37,275 bases of DNA. It comes from CAJAUT01 sp043809365 (GTDB lineage: Bacteria; Patescibacteriota; Microgenomatia; UBA1400; UBA12108). Shown here one piece after another: positions 7,633-15,081 of this stretch; the stretch's first letter is position 1; every line of letters begins with the position of its first letter. Below the pieces are notes generated by a model. It saw nothing but the letters and a program-made list of their open reading frames with translations, was not told the origin of the DNA and searched no databases. The stretch is from contig JAZDDW010000038.1 of assembly GCA_043809365.1 (NCBI GenBank), positions 1-37,275 on the forward strand, read 5' to 3'. The position numbers and the translations under genes are program-made.

Positions 7633-8403
7633 ATGAAAGAAAAACAAGAACTAAAACTATATCTGTACAAACTAGGGCTTGTGGCAGAAGAGGTCGAGGT
7701 CTACCTGGATGTGTGTGAACATGCTGACGCAACTCCCCTCTTGATCGCACGGCGGACAGGGATTAATCGGACCAAAGTATATCGAGTGCTAGAGCAAATG
7801 GCAAAGGAAAAGTTGGTCGAGATGGAGGTAGGAGCGAAAACTACACGGGTATCCCCTGCCCCAGTCGAACAACTAGGGCTCAAGCTCCAGCAAAAACAAA
7901 GGCGGGTGGCAGAACTCACCCAAGACTGGAGCGGGGTGCAAGAAGCGCTCCACCAGTTGGACATGGCCCAGACCAGCGAGACCAAAGTGAAGTATTACAA
8001 GGGGAAGGCGGGAATCGAGCAGATGGTGTGGAATGTGTTGTCTGCCAAAAAGGAGATCGTGGGATATACCACCCGGGATTTGTCTGACTATGTAGGGAAC
8101 AAGTTTATGGGGGAGTTTGTGGACGAATTTTTGCGCCGCAACCTTTCTATGCGAGATATATATGGCGATGAGTACAAGAGCAATAAACACACACAGTACT
8201 CCTGGGGAGAGCGCGTAGTGTCGCGGTATGTACCGAAGAAGATCCTGGCGATCCCCCACCAGATGGATATATATGATGAGACGGTGTCGTTTTACCACTG
8301 GTCGGGGGATGAAGTGTTTGGAGTGGAGATCATTAACCCGTTGGTGGCCCAGATGCAAAAGCAATTGTTTGAACTGGCGTGGATGAAGGCGAAGAAGGCT
8401 TGA
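7633..8403 (+). CDS. TrmB-family transcriptional regulator
   Basis: The N-terminal winged helix contains LYKLGLVAEEVEVYLDVCE and IARRTGINRTKVYRVLEQM. The sensor half begins near VKYYKGKAGIEQMVWNVL and ends EVFGVEIINPLVAQMQKQL, FELAWMKAKKA. The ATG at 7633 is preferred over TTG 7624 or GTG 7627. The last 30 bases of the gene are repeated at 9028, after the toxin-antitoxin pair, where the reading frame continues into a longer tail; this suggests that the present tail MKAKKA replaced an older one. Its target is unknown; the divergent sensor-domain gene is the obvious candidate. Confidence 0.85.
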   Translation: MKEKQELKLYLYKLGLVAEEVEVYLDVCEHADATPLLIARRTGINRTKVYRVLEQMAKEKLVEMEVGAKTTRVSPAPVEQLGLKLQQKQRRVAELTQDWSGVQEALHQLDMAQTSETKVKYYKGKAGIEQMVWNVLSAKKEIVGYTTRDLSDYVGNKFMGEFVDEFLRRNLSMRDIYGDEYKSNKHTQYSWGERVVSRYVPKKILAIPHQMDIYDETVSFYHWSGDEVFGVEIINPLVAQMQKQLFELAWMKAKKA

Positions 8404-8428
8404 CAGAGAATAAGTAACATGTTACCTT
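8400..8428 (+). promoter_or_regulatory. Promoter and palindromic operator of the toxin-antitoxin pair
   Basis: TTGACA (8400-8405) overlaps the stop codon of the upstream TrmB gene. Seventeen bases later comes TACCTT (8423-8428) preceded by TGT, then six bases, then ATG 8435. A perfect 12-bp palindrome GTAACATGTTAC (8414-8425) overlaps the promoter, as expected for antitoxin autoregulation. Confidence 0.65.
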
Positions 8429-8434
8429 ATATTC

Positions 8435-8683
8435 ATGCTTACACAACGAACCAATATACTATTGTCTCCTGATGAATATGGGCTTCTTTTAGCTTTGTCG
8501 AAAGAACACAATAAAACAATGGGTGAACTAATCCGGCACGCCGTGAAGAAAGCTTATGGAACTAAAATTAAGGACTCTTTTGAGGCTTCTCTCAAAAGGA
8601 TCAGAAAGATTACACGGCACGTAGATACTAAGAATATCAACTACCGAGAGTTGGCAATTGAAGGCCGAAGATATGAAGACTAA
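8435..8683 (+). CDS. Antitoxin, ribbon-helix-helix type
   Basis: This 82-aa protein has the layout of a ribbon-helix-helix antitoxin: an N-terminal beta strand and first helix (RTNILLSPDEYGLLLALSK), then the second helix (TMGELIRHAVKKAY), and a charged C-terminal tail that would wrap the toxin. It would bind the palindrome in its own promoter as a dimer and neutralise the PIN toxin encoded next. It overlaps the toxin start by 11 bases, so the two are translationally coupled. The ATG is predicted to be at or near the 5' end of the mRNA. Confidence 0.8.
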   Translation: MLTQRTNILLSPDEYGLLLALSKEHNKTMGELIRHAVKKAYGTKIKDSFEASLKRIRKITRHVDTKNINYRELAIEGRRYED

Positions 8684-9032
8684 GAGGATTGTGGTCGATA
8701 CTTCTTATGTGATGAGTTGGTTACTGCCTGATGAGAAGAGTCCAAAATTAGTAAAAGGACAGCTAATATCTCCTGAACTACTAGTTTATGAAGTAATAAA
8801 TGCTCTAAAAACATCCGTTCGTCGCAGGAGAATTACTGATGACATTGCTCAACAACTACTTCATGAATTTGAGAGTTGGCATATCCAATATTTTAAGGTG
8901 GACAATCAATCGGTGTTGAATCTGGCGATAACTGAAGAACTGTCTGGATATGATGCGAGCTATCTATATCTGGCACGGAAGATGAAGTGTGAGCTGTTGA
9001 CGTGGGACAAAAAATTGGGGAAGTTGGTTTGA
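8673..9032 (+). CDS. vapC: VapC-like PIN-domain toxin
   Basis: PIN-domain ribonuclease of 119 aa. Acidic residues expected for Mg2+ binding are visible: VVDTSYVMSWLLPDE near the N-terminus, the Glu of LLVYEVINALK, and the Asp of GYDASYLYLA with LLTWDKKLG near the end. VapC toxins cleave tRNA or rRNA. I use ATG 8673 rather than the TTG at 8658. Its stop codon TGA (9030-9032) is formed inside the displaced copy of the TrmB 3' end, so the C-terminus KLGKLV may be fixed by the insertion boundary. The pair probably acts as a small stability or stress module. Confidence 0.85.
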   Translation: MKTKRIVVDTSYVMSWLLPDEKSPKLVKGQLISPELLVYEVINALKTSVRRRRITDDIAQQLLHEFESWHIQYFKVDNQSVLNLAITEELSGYDASYLYLARKMKCELLTWDKKLGKLV

Positions 9033-9144
9033 ACTGGCGTGGGAGAAGGCGAAAGTCGACTTAGCGGAGGAGAAGAATGACCGAAACACAGCGGAGTATT
9101 TGGAAAACGATGTGGGGGATGGCGGAGAATTGCAAATTGCCTGA
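9028..9144 (+). pseudogene. Displaced 3' end of a TrmB gene
   Basis: TTTGAACTGGCGTGG here is identical to 8368-8382 near the end of the upstream TrmB gene, and AAGGCGAA follows in both. In the TrmB frame this stretch encodes FELAWEKAKVDLAEEKNDR and ends at TGA 9142-9144 after about 38 codons, with no start codon. It reads as the original or a paralogous TrmB C-terminus separated from its gene by the vapBC unit. A remnant of a second, otherwise deleted TrmB gene is the main alternative. Confidence 0.65.
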
Positions 9145-9150
9145 GAAAGG

Positions 9151-10095
9151 CTAAATAACTTGGTTGATTGGTTTTCCCTTGGCTAGACCGATGATATTGT
9201 TGACCCAGATCTCTTTGTTGCGCTCCAAAGCTTCTTTGGTGTACCAACCAAAACCCTTAAACAAAAAGGCGTTTTCTAGGTTGCCAAGGGGTCCAGATGT
9301 TAAATCCTCAGCCTCGAGAGCATAACTATCTACTTGGCCAGATTTAAGTGCTTTGGCGAGCTCTTTTTCATCAACGAGGTCGCGACTCGCGGTATTCACA
9401 ATAATGACTCCCCTCCTAAGTTGAGCAATTTTAGCTTGGGAAATTATGCCAGTGGTCTCGGGACTATCGATGAGGTGAAGAGAGAGATAATCTGATTGTG
9501 TGAGGAGTTTGTCGAGTGAAACAAGCTTTACACCTTTCACTTTTCTGGGTGTGCGGTTCCAGGCAATGACCTTCATGCCCAGCCCTAGAGCAAGCATGGC
9601 AGTTTGTCGACCGATACTACCTAAACCAATAATGCCTAATGTTTTGCCAGCAACTTCGTATCCCTTTTCTAGTCTGTATTCCCCCTTTTGAGCTCGTCTA
9701 TCGGACAAGAAGATCCGCTTGGAACAGCCTAACAGTAGCGCAATTGCATGTTCAGCCACGGACTCCGATGAATAGTGGGGGACATTGGTAACTTTTATTC
9801 CCCTATTTTGGCAAAGCTTTTTATCTATGTAACCGTATGAGGTAGTGCTAAGCGGAAGGCTATTGATTGACGACTTAGCTTTGAGAAGTTTGGGTAAAAT
9901 CCTCGGAGCTAACTCAAAACCTCCCAGATTGTCTGGGTCGATGGCGAGAATATTGGCATCATTACAAATCTTACTCAATTCAGCTAGTGAATAGGCCCCC
10001 CTGCTATCGGTATAGACAACATCCCCGAGTCTAGATAGGGTTACTTGTTGAGTTTTGGTAAACTCTGATTTTGGTGTCAAGATGACTATTTTCAT
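9151..10095 (-). CDS. D-2-hydroxyacid dehydrogenase family protein, atypical active site
   Basis: The NAD-binding motif GLGSIG is at residues 157-162 and the following strand MKVIAWN ends at Asn180 rather than the acidic residue of many members. The family signature around Arg238 (NTASRDLVDE) is present. The C-terminal loop that normally reads PHxGW, with the catalytic His, reads FKGFGWYTKEA here, so the His position (about 281) is Gly. The fold is therefore clear but normal dehydrogenase chemistry is doubtful; a changed reaction or a binding role is possible. The 314-aa length is usual. The ATG has a GGAG ribosome-binding site, and an antitoxin remnant ends 26 bases upstream. Confidence 0.8.
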   Translation of the reverse strand: MKIVILTPKSEFTKTQQVTLSRLGDVVYTDSRGAYSLAELSKICNDANILAIDPDNLGGFELAPRILPKLLKAKSSINSLPLSTTSYGYIDKKLCQNRGIKVTNVPHYSSESVAEHAIALLLGCSKRIFLSDRRAQKGEYRLEKGYEVAGKTLGIIGLGSIGRQTAMLALGLGMKVIAWNRTPRKVKGVKLVSLDKLLTQSDYLSLHLIDSPETTGIISQAKIAQLRRGVIIVNTASRDLVDEKELAKALKSGQVDSYALEAEDLTSGPLGNLENAFLFKGFGWYTKEALERNKEIWVNNIIGLAKGKPINQVI

Positions 10096-10120
10096 AATAT
10101 TTTCTCCGATTTGATTGAGA

Positions 10121-10339
10121 TTATAGCTCTTTTGAGTAGATTTGGGCGTTTGGAACGATGGTTTGGCCGGTGGCGTAGCGATGGAGGATGCTACTAGCGA
10201 GGGTTTGATAAGGAAGTCCTAGTTTTTCTGCTTTTTTCTTAAGTAATAATATTGATAGGCTAGTTCCCTTGAGGGCTCTCCTCCCATCTTCGATGTCCCG
10301 ACTCGAGCTTTGCTCGGGTCTCCTGTTGAGGAGAGTCCT
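10121..10339 (-). pseudogene. Remnant of a CopG-like antitoxin (COG5304 type)
   Basis: An open minus-strand stretch without a start codon encodes LKKKAEKLGLPYQTLASSIL, then HRYATGQ, which is the hallmark second half of small antitoxins of the COG5304/CopG type (usually paired with BrnT- or RelE-like toxins). The N-terminal DNA-binding strand is missing or degraded and the upstream sequence merges into palindromic repeat DNA. No toxin gene is found next to it. The stop lies 26 bases before the dehydrogenase gene, so a toxin may have been replaced or the pair decayed. Confidence 0.6.
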
Positions 10340-10371
10340 CTAATCGCGGGTCTTCCTTAGCAGGTCGGACC
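10314..10371. repeat. Palindromic element, degenerate copy
   Basis: The right end TTCCTTAGCAGGTCGGACC (10353-10371) is identical over 19 bp to the right end of the element at 17853-17937. The left end (GGGTCTCCTG) is only a partial match to the expected GGGTCCGACCTG. Hairpins such as CTCCT/AGGAG lie within it. It ends exactly where the start codon of the TPR gene begins. Confidence 0.6.
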
Positions 10372-10875
10372 ATGGGGATGTATACTCAAAAAATGAAGCA
10401 TGATCAAAGTTTTTGGCGGAGTTTGGAGAAGTATGGGTGGAGGGTGGTGAGGAGAAGTCCCCTACCCTGGCAGTGGATAGGGGTTGGGTTGGTGGTGAGC
10501 GTGATGGGAACATCCATGATAAACGGGAAAAATAGTGTGGTGGGGGCGAGGGATTTACGAGAGGTAAGCGGGAAGGCGGCGGAGAGGGGTGATTATCAAA
10601 CAGCGCAAAAACTATATGCACGGTGTCAAGTGACACAGTGTCACGAGCAAGTATTGGGAGCAGAAACGGAGTTGGAAGACAAAATATATCCAGAAAAAGT
10701 GGTAGAGCGAAGAGTCAGAGAATTAGAGACAAAATTAGAGGATTATCCTGGGAATAAAGAAATATTTGTTACTCTAGCAGAACTGTACAGAGAAATCGGA
10801 GATATTGAGAGAGCACAAGAATACTTGGAACAGGCCAGGGTTTTGGATCCGAACGATCCTATTTTTCAGCCTTAG
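10372..10875 (+). CDS. Membrane-anchored TPR protein
   Basis: A 167-aa protein with a single hydrophobic segment (WIGVGLVVSVMGTSMI, about residues 40-57) after a basic N-terminus, so the rest probably faces outward. The C-terminal part is helical with a tetratricopeptide-like repeat: LETKLEDYPGNKEIFVTLAE then LYREIGDIERAQEYLEQA and VLDPNDPIF. TPR domains mediate protein-protein contacts. A second Met (10378) is also a possible start. The start codon abuts the end of a palindromic repeat. The last 17 bases overlap the 3' end of the convergent L25 gene. Confidence 0.7.
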   Translation: MGMYTQKMKHDQSFWRSLEKYGWRVVRRSPLPWQWIGVGLVVSVMGTSMINGKNSVVGARDLREVSGKAAERGDYQTAQKLYARCQVTQCHEQVLGAETELEDKIYPEKVVERRVRELETKLEDYPGNKEIFVTLAELYREIGDIERAQEYLEQARVLDPNDPIFQP

Positions 10876-11560
10876 GTTCTTCTGGTTTCTTCTCGCTTTC
10901 CGCCTTTGCGGGAGCTCCCTCCTCCGCTTTCGCTTCGGCGGGCTGGTCGGCGGACTCGTCGGCAGGAGCTTCTTCGGCGACGACAACGGGCTCTGGTTCT
11001 TTGGCTGGCTCTTGGATGACAACAATCTGTTCCTCTGCTTCGACAGAAAGTGTGACTTTGGAGCGATCAACTTTGAGATCTTTGGCTAAGATGTGAGCGC
11101 CAACCTCCAGGAGACCAGTCACATCAACCTCGATCACATCGGGCAAGTCGGTGGGGAGTGCCTCGACTTCGATTTCATTTTTGAGCATGACTAAGAGATT
11201 GCCAGCGGCGATGGCTGGGGATTCTCCGACGGCTTTGACTGGTACCATAGCAGTAGTTTTTTGAGTCAAATCTACTTCGTGAAAATCCACGTGAAGCATT
11301 TCTCCAGAAACTGGATTTTGGGCATAGCCGGCAACTAGGACCGGGTGGGTTTTATCATCACCCTTGATCTTGAGGTGGATTAGACCAGTTTCTCCGGCTT
11401 GGCGCATCACTTCAATCAGGCCGGGCTTATTGATCTCAATCGCGAGAGATTTGATTTTTTTACCAAAAATATTGCCGGGGATAATTCCCTTGGCGCGGAG
11501 CTGTTTGGTTTTGCGACCAAAGACTTGGCGAATATCGGCTGACAATGCAAAAGTAGACAT
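10859..11560 (-). CDS. rplY: Ribosomal protein L25 (Ctc/TL5 form)
   Basis: L25 binds 5S rRNA in the large ribosomal subunit. The N-terminal 5S-binding domain is clear (RQVFGRKTKQLRAKGIIPG near the start, then PVSGEMLHVDFHEVDL), followed by the beta-rich CTC domain (PTDLPDVIEVDVTGLLEVG, ILAKDLKV). The C-terminal about 50 residues are a low-complexity acidic, Ala/Lys-rich tail (EEAPADESADQPAEAKAEE), typical of long Ctc forms. A GGAGGTT ribosome-binding site lies at the right distance. It is monocistronic and convergent with the TPR gene, overlapping it by 17 bp. Confidence 0.95.
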   Translation of the reverse strand: MSTFALSADIRQVFGRKTKQLRAKGIIPGNIFGKKIKSLAIEINKPGLIEVMRQAGETGLIHLKIKGDDKTHPVLVAGYAQNPVSGEMLHVDFHEVDLTQKTTAMVPVKAVGESPAIAAGNLLVMLKNEIEVEALPTDLPDVIEVDVTGLLEVGAHILAKDLKVDRSKVTLSVEAEEQIVVIQEPAKEPEPVVVAEEAPADESADQPAEAKAEEGAPAKAESEKKPEEPKAEK

Positions 11561-11599
11561 AATAACCTCCGGTAATAATCAAGTATCTAACTGGGGAGG

Positions 11600-11608
11600 A
11601 TTATAACA
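11600..11608 (-). promoter_or_regulatory. Extended -10 promoter of rplY
   Basis: The minus strand reads TGT-TATAAT, a perfect extended -10, about 40 bases before the ATG. Unlike most promoters in this window it leaves a real leader with a Shine-Dalgarno (GGAGGTT). No convincing -35 is seen. Confidence 0.75.
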
Positions 11609-11618
11609 CGAAACATGG

Positions 11619-14336
11619 TTAAAACTTGATGGAGAGACGATGATCGGTATCATTGAGCAGATCAAATTTGAGCTGTTGAACACCAAGCTCGGCTAACGGC
11701 GAGATGAGGGTGGGTTTGAGAGAGGCGGGATAGTGGAGATAAACTGAGAGATCATCGGTGCTACTGCTCCCTGGTTGTTTTTGCCAGTACCAGGAATAGC
11801 TCTGATCACTAGAGCCAGTAAGGCTGGGGGTTTGATACTCGATTTCTACCCCCACCGTGGTGTTAATCGGGACCATAAGGACGTGAGAGAGAACGGTTTT
11901 GCGAGATTCGGTGGCAAGGGAGTAAGCGGAGGGGGGGATTTCCTGACCATCGACTTTTAATTTGCGAATGGTGGCGCTGGGAGGCAGATAGAGTCGCTGA
12001 TAGTTTTTGTAGGGTCCGGCTGGCCAAGCACTGGTCTGGGAAGTATTGGTATAGCGCAGACGGAGAATATGATTAACTGCTAGATTTGAATCGAGGGTGA
12101 TGACGGCTTGGATACTGCGGCGAATAAAATAATTGGCCTTGTTGACTCCGAAGTTGCTATCTACCACCATGGCTGAGTCGGGAGAGTCTTGGAGAGCTCC
12201 ATTCCAGTTGAGGGTAGAGAAAACACGATCAGTGAGAGGATTAACCACAGAAATAAGGGTGTTTTTGGCATCTATGGTACGAAGGAAGGCCTCGGCTAAT
12301 TTGAGTTGGTCGAGACTAGTTTTCGAAGACAGGGTGGTAAAGAGTGATTCGGCCACACTACTTAAAAAATCACGCTTAGTATTGCTACCGGGTAAAAAAT
12401 TGCCTTCGGCATAATACTGAGCTCGTTCATAAATATTGCCGGCACTAATGGTCTCGTTATAGTCGGCCAAGGGAAGTGCCCCCTGAGATTCAAGTAGTGT
12501 GCGGAAAGTGTCGATGTTGAGGGCAATGGTGCCATCGAGATTTTGATTAAGCGTTTTTTGGATAAACCATTCGACGCGACGGGCGGTCGCGGGAAAATTT
12601 GGATCAAAATTAGAATCCCGCAAATACCAATTAGACTCGCCGAGAATATCCTTGATGGGGCGAGGAGGATCAACCCTGCCCTTGAGTTGGGCGTCGACGG
12701 TATAGCTGTCATACACCGGCAGATCGTAGAGCTGTCCGTTCTCAAAACTAAGGATGGCAAAAGAACCAAGGAAACCTCCGGTGGCGCGGAGTTCGGAGTT
12801 ATTCTGAAACAAAACAGCATATTTTTTGCGCCCGCCGAGACCAATCAAGTCGGGAGTAATAGAGAGGACGGCTTTGGTGGTTAAAACAGAACGCTTGAGG
12901 CGCGAAAGTTTGGATTTGCTGGTGTGGTAAGTAGCGGTATAGCGACCAGGTAAAATTGAGGGAGGATCCGCGGGGAGAGTACCATCAAGGAGAGATAGTT
13001 GAGTATAAAGTTCTTCGGAAAACAGGCGCGACTGGCTCAAAAGTTGGGCTGCGTCCCCCTGCCCTCCTCCAAGCACATAACTGACGAGGTCGCCGGTGGT
13101 TTGGGCTAGAGTCTGCGATGTTTGCAGGATAACTAAGATTTGTTGATAAGAGTCGAGGAGAAGGAGACTATCTTGAATAACAGAGGATTGGCCGATCCCG
13201 GGTAAAAGGGAGAGGGTGACTAGGTTGGCCTCGAGATAGGTGGTGGTGGCGCGAACGAGCGAGTTCTGTGGCGGAAGGGAGTTGAGTGAAATAGAACGGA
13301 CAATTTGACGAAGAAAAAGAGTGGATAACGTGGCGGCAAAAGTGAGTGAGCCTAGATAGATACCTAGAGCGATCAAGAGTCCCCGACCAATAATGGCGCG
13401 CGGGCGAAGATGCGGGTGGGGAGTGGAGATCGGCGGGCGAGGGCGAGCGAGGCGATGCATAAGTTGAGAAAAGATCGAACCAGAGGACTTAAAAGAGTGG
13501 CGGAGCGGAACAAAAACGGGCGAGGGATAGAGGCGGGAAAGTTTGGTTGGGGGAGGAGAATCTACTGCAAGGAGCGGGGGTGTGGCGGGCGTGGAAAAAG
13601 TTTTGACAAAAGATGCTATAAGGTCGGCGAGTTTGGTGGTTTGGTCCCAGACTAAGCGAGAAACGGCGAGGGGTGGCAAATCACCGGGAGGGAGGAGGTT
13701 TTGATCAAAGATTATTTTGACCTTAAAGGATAGGTGGGGGCGCAGATTGTAAGCTAGATTAAGGATAGAAATAGGCTCAACGCTAGTCAAAAATACGCTA
13801 CTGCCAAGTTGAGGGTGGGGACGAGTGATCCCCTCAACCAAACCCCTGACTAGGTCGTTCTGGTCGAGGAGGCCAATTTCGGTGAGACCATCACCAGGGA
13901 TGAGGAGGCTACGCTCTTGTTTTAGGGTGAGAGCCCAAGCGTGCAAAATGGGAGAGAGATAATTGGCTCCACCCAGATAATCAGCGTGGAGTAATTCGAG
14001 ACCGACGGGGCTAAGGGGCAAGTCAATTGTTGGCGCTAGGTAGTGTCTCACCAGGATGAGACGAGTGGTCCCGGATTGGATGAGTGACTGCAGGGGTGAA
14101 ATAAATGGTTTCCCCTCCCCTGCTAACCAAGAGGAGGCTTCACTGTCGGAAAAAACTAGCAAGTAGTCGAGATCGTGAGTTTTGCAAAGAACAGTAAACT
14201 CGGCAAGAGAGGTGGGGGCTAGAGCATAAATCCCCCGAGCTTTAAACTCGGTCACCAAAAATGGGACCAGATCGTGGCCACCAATAATCAGGGCGGCCTG
14301 ATTGCGGGTTTCGACGGAATATGCGCGGGATGACAT
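11619..14336 (-). CDS. DUF4012 domain protein, 905 aa, membrane anchored
   Basis: The C-terminal two thirds contain a DUF4012 domain: RKKYAVLFQNNSELRATGG is the characteristic start, followed by GESNWYLRDSNFDPNFPATA and further on a beta-rich extracellular part. One membrane segment (GRGLLIALGIYLGSLTFAATL, near residues 315-340) separates this from an N-terminal half that looks like a degenerate Rossmann/NAD-epimerase-like domain (AALIIGGHDLVPFLVTEF at the start). DUF4012 proteins are common in CPR and actinobacteria, are thought to work at the cell surface, and have no settled function. Neighbouring flippase and polymerase genes suggest an envelope polysaccharide role, which is inference. 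A promoter with -10 six bases before the ATG supports the start. Confidence 0.88.
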   Translation of the reverse strand: MSSRAYSVETRNQAALIIGGHDLVPFLVTEFKARGIYALAPTSLAEFTVLCKTHDLDYLLVFSDSEASSWLAGEGKPFISPLQSLIQSGTTRLILVRHYLAPTIDLPLSPVGLELLHADYLGGANYLSPILHAWALTLKQERSLLIPGDGLTEIGLLDQNDLVRGLVEGITRPHPQLGSSVFLTSVEPISILNLAYNLRPHLSFKVKIIFDQNLLPPGDLPPLAVSRLVWDQTTKLADLIASFVKTFSTPATPPLLAVDSPPPTKLSRLYPSPVFVPLRHSFKSSGSIFSQLMHRLARPRPPISTPHPHLRPRAIIGRGLLIALGIYLGSLTFAATLSTLFLRQIVRSISLNSLPPQNSLVRATTTYLEANLVTLSLLPGIGQSSVIQDSLLLLDSYQQILVILQTSQTLAQTTGDLVSYVLGGGQGDAAQLLSQSRLFSEELYTQLSLLDGTLPADPPSILPGRYTATYHTSKSKLSRLKRSVLTTKAVLSITPDLIGLGGRKKYAVLFQNNSELRATGGFLGSFAILSFENGQLYDLPVYDSYTVDAQLKGRVDPPRPIKDILGESNWYLRDSNFDPNFPATARRVEWFIQKTLNQNLDGTIALNIDTFRTLLESQGALPLADYNETISAGNIYERAQYYAEGNFLPGSNTKRDFLSSVAESLFTTLSSKTSLDQLKLAEAFLRTIDAKNTLISVVNPLTDRVFSTLNWNGALQDSPDSAMVVDSNFGVNKANYFIRRSIQAVITLDSNLAVNHILRLRYTNTSQTSAWPAGPYKNYQRLYLPPSATIRKLKVDGQEIPPSAYSLATESRKTVLSHVLMVPINTTVGVEIEYQTPSLTGSSDQSYSWYWQKQPGSSSTDDLSVYLHYPASLKPTLISPLAELGVQQLKFDLLNDTDHRLSIKF

Positions 14337-14342
14337 GAGTTA

Positions 14343-14351
14343 ATCGTAACA
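14343..14351 (-). promoter_or_regulatory. Extended -10 promoter of the DUF4012 gene (leaderless)
   Basis: TGT-TACGAT followed by six bases and ATG (14336). No Shine-Dalgarno. Same geometry as the Fic, VirB6-like and 1149-aa genes. Confidence 0.6.
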
Positions 14352-14353
14352 CG

Positions 14354-14384
14354 ATTAGACCATTAGACCATTAGACCATTAGAC
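14354..14384. repeat. Short tandem repeat, ATTAGACC x ~4
   Basis: Nearly four head-to-tail copies of the 8-bp unit ATTAGACC. It lies where the -35 of the DUF4012 promoter would be. Confidence 0.85.
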
Positions 14385-14602
14385 TAATGGGCTATTTGGT
14401 GGCCTATACTAAGTCAACCCCCACCCTACCTTTTTGTTTGTACTATTATTTTCTACTTTTTGTCTTGGTTAGATTGGGGTAATTTACACTAGTATTTTGT
14501 TCTTACTGTTTTTGCACGTTATTGATAGTCGAGAGTGTCTACTAGGATGCACGAAATTATGACCTAGATTATTTAGGCCTATATTATATTAAAGTGAGAA
14601 AC

Positions 14603-15055
14603 TTAAAGGTGGGAATCTAAAGCTTGGTTTACAAGACTGTCTGCCAGGCTGTTGTCCTCGCGGTAGGTGTGAGAGATGGAATACTGAGAAAGTTTGGCTA
14701 AGAGTCTCCTCACCTCTTGGTATTTGGGGAGTAGGCCGGGATTCTTGACTTTAAATATACCCTTAACTTGATTGACAATGAGAAGTGAGTCCATAAAGAT
14801 TTCTAGTTCACAGGGGGGGTAGTGGGTCACAACCCACTCTAGGCCGGCAATGAGCCCGGCATATTCGGCCTGGTTGTTGGTTGTGATACCCAGATAATTA
14901 CCGCATTTTTCCAGAACGATTCCCGCATCCCCCTTCGCTCCGGTGGAGCTACGGAGGGACAGGCCAGTGATGTCGTAGACGACGTAACCATAGGCGGCGG
15001 GGCCAGGGTTGCCGCGAGAACCACCATCGGTGTGGAGCAATAACTTAGTAATCAC
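14603..15055 (-). CDS. RNase H-like protein (RNase HI/reverse transcriptase-like family)
   Basis: RNase HI family nucleases cut the RNA strand of RNA-DNA hybrids. The acidic active-site residues are visible in order: HTDGGSRGNPGPA at the N-terminus, NNQAEYAGLIAGLEW in the middle, EIFMDSLLIVNQV next, and the final Asp in REDNSLADSLVNQA. The spacing fits the bacterial YpdQ/RnhA-like short form. I chose GTG 15055 because longer starts (TTG 15073) are built from the TTCTCAAA-type repeat that overlaps the end of the upstream flippase gene. About 40 extra residues between the first two motifs (SLRSSTGAKGDAG) are a small insertion. Confidence 0.88.
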   Translation of the reverse strand: MITKLLLHTDGGSRGNPGPAAYGYVVYDITGLSLRSSTGAKGDAGIVLEKCGNYLGITTNNQAEYAGLIAGLEWVVTHYPPCELEIFMDSLLIVNQVKGIFKVKNPGLLPKYQEVRRLLAKLSQYSISHTYREDNSLADSLVNQALDSHL

Positions 15056-15081
15056 AAATCTTAAATTCTCCAATTCTCAAA
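15053..15081. repeat. TTCTCAAA-type repeat at the flippase/RNase H junction
   Basis: Copies of the TTCTCAAA unit (one with an extra C) span the end of the flippase gene, where they encode its final ENWRI residues, and the start of the RNase H gene. Confidence 0.7.

Larger units (their letters stand above)
14337..14602. other. Intergenic region with promoter and short tandem repeat
   Basis: Next to the DUF4012 start, the minus strand shows TGT-TACGAT (14343-14351), six bases before ATG. Then comes a tandem array of ATTAGACC units (14354-14384). The rest (14400-14600) is T-rich on the plus strand with no open frame, no convincing terminator and no RNA motif I can name. CCTA/TAGG pairs near 14560-14575 form a weak hairpin. 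Confidence 0.5.

Noticed and set aside
10630..10644. Perfect palindrome GTGACACAGTGTCAC as an operator
   Set aside because: It lies in the middle of the TPR coding sequence with no promoter nearby; the similarity to the TrmB operator is noted but may be chance.
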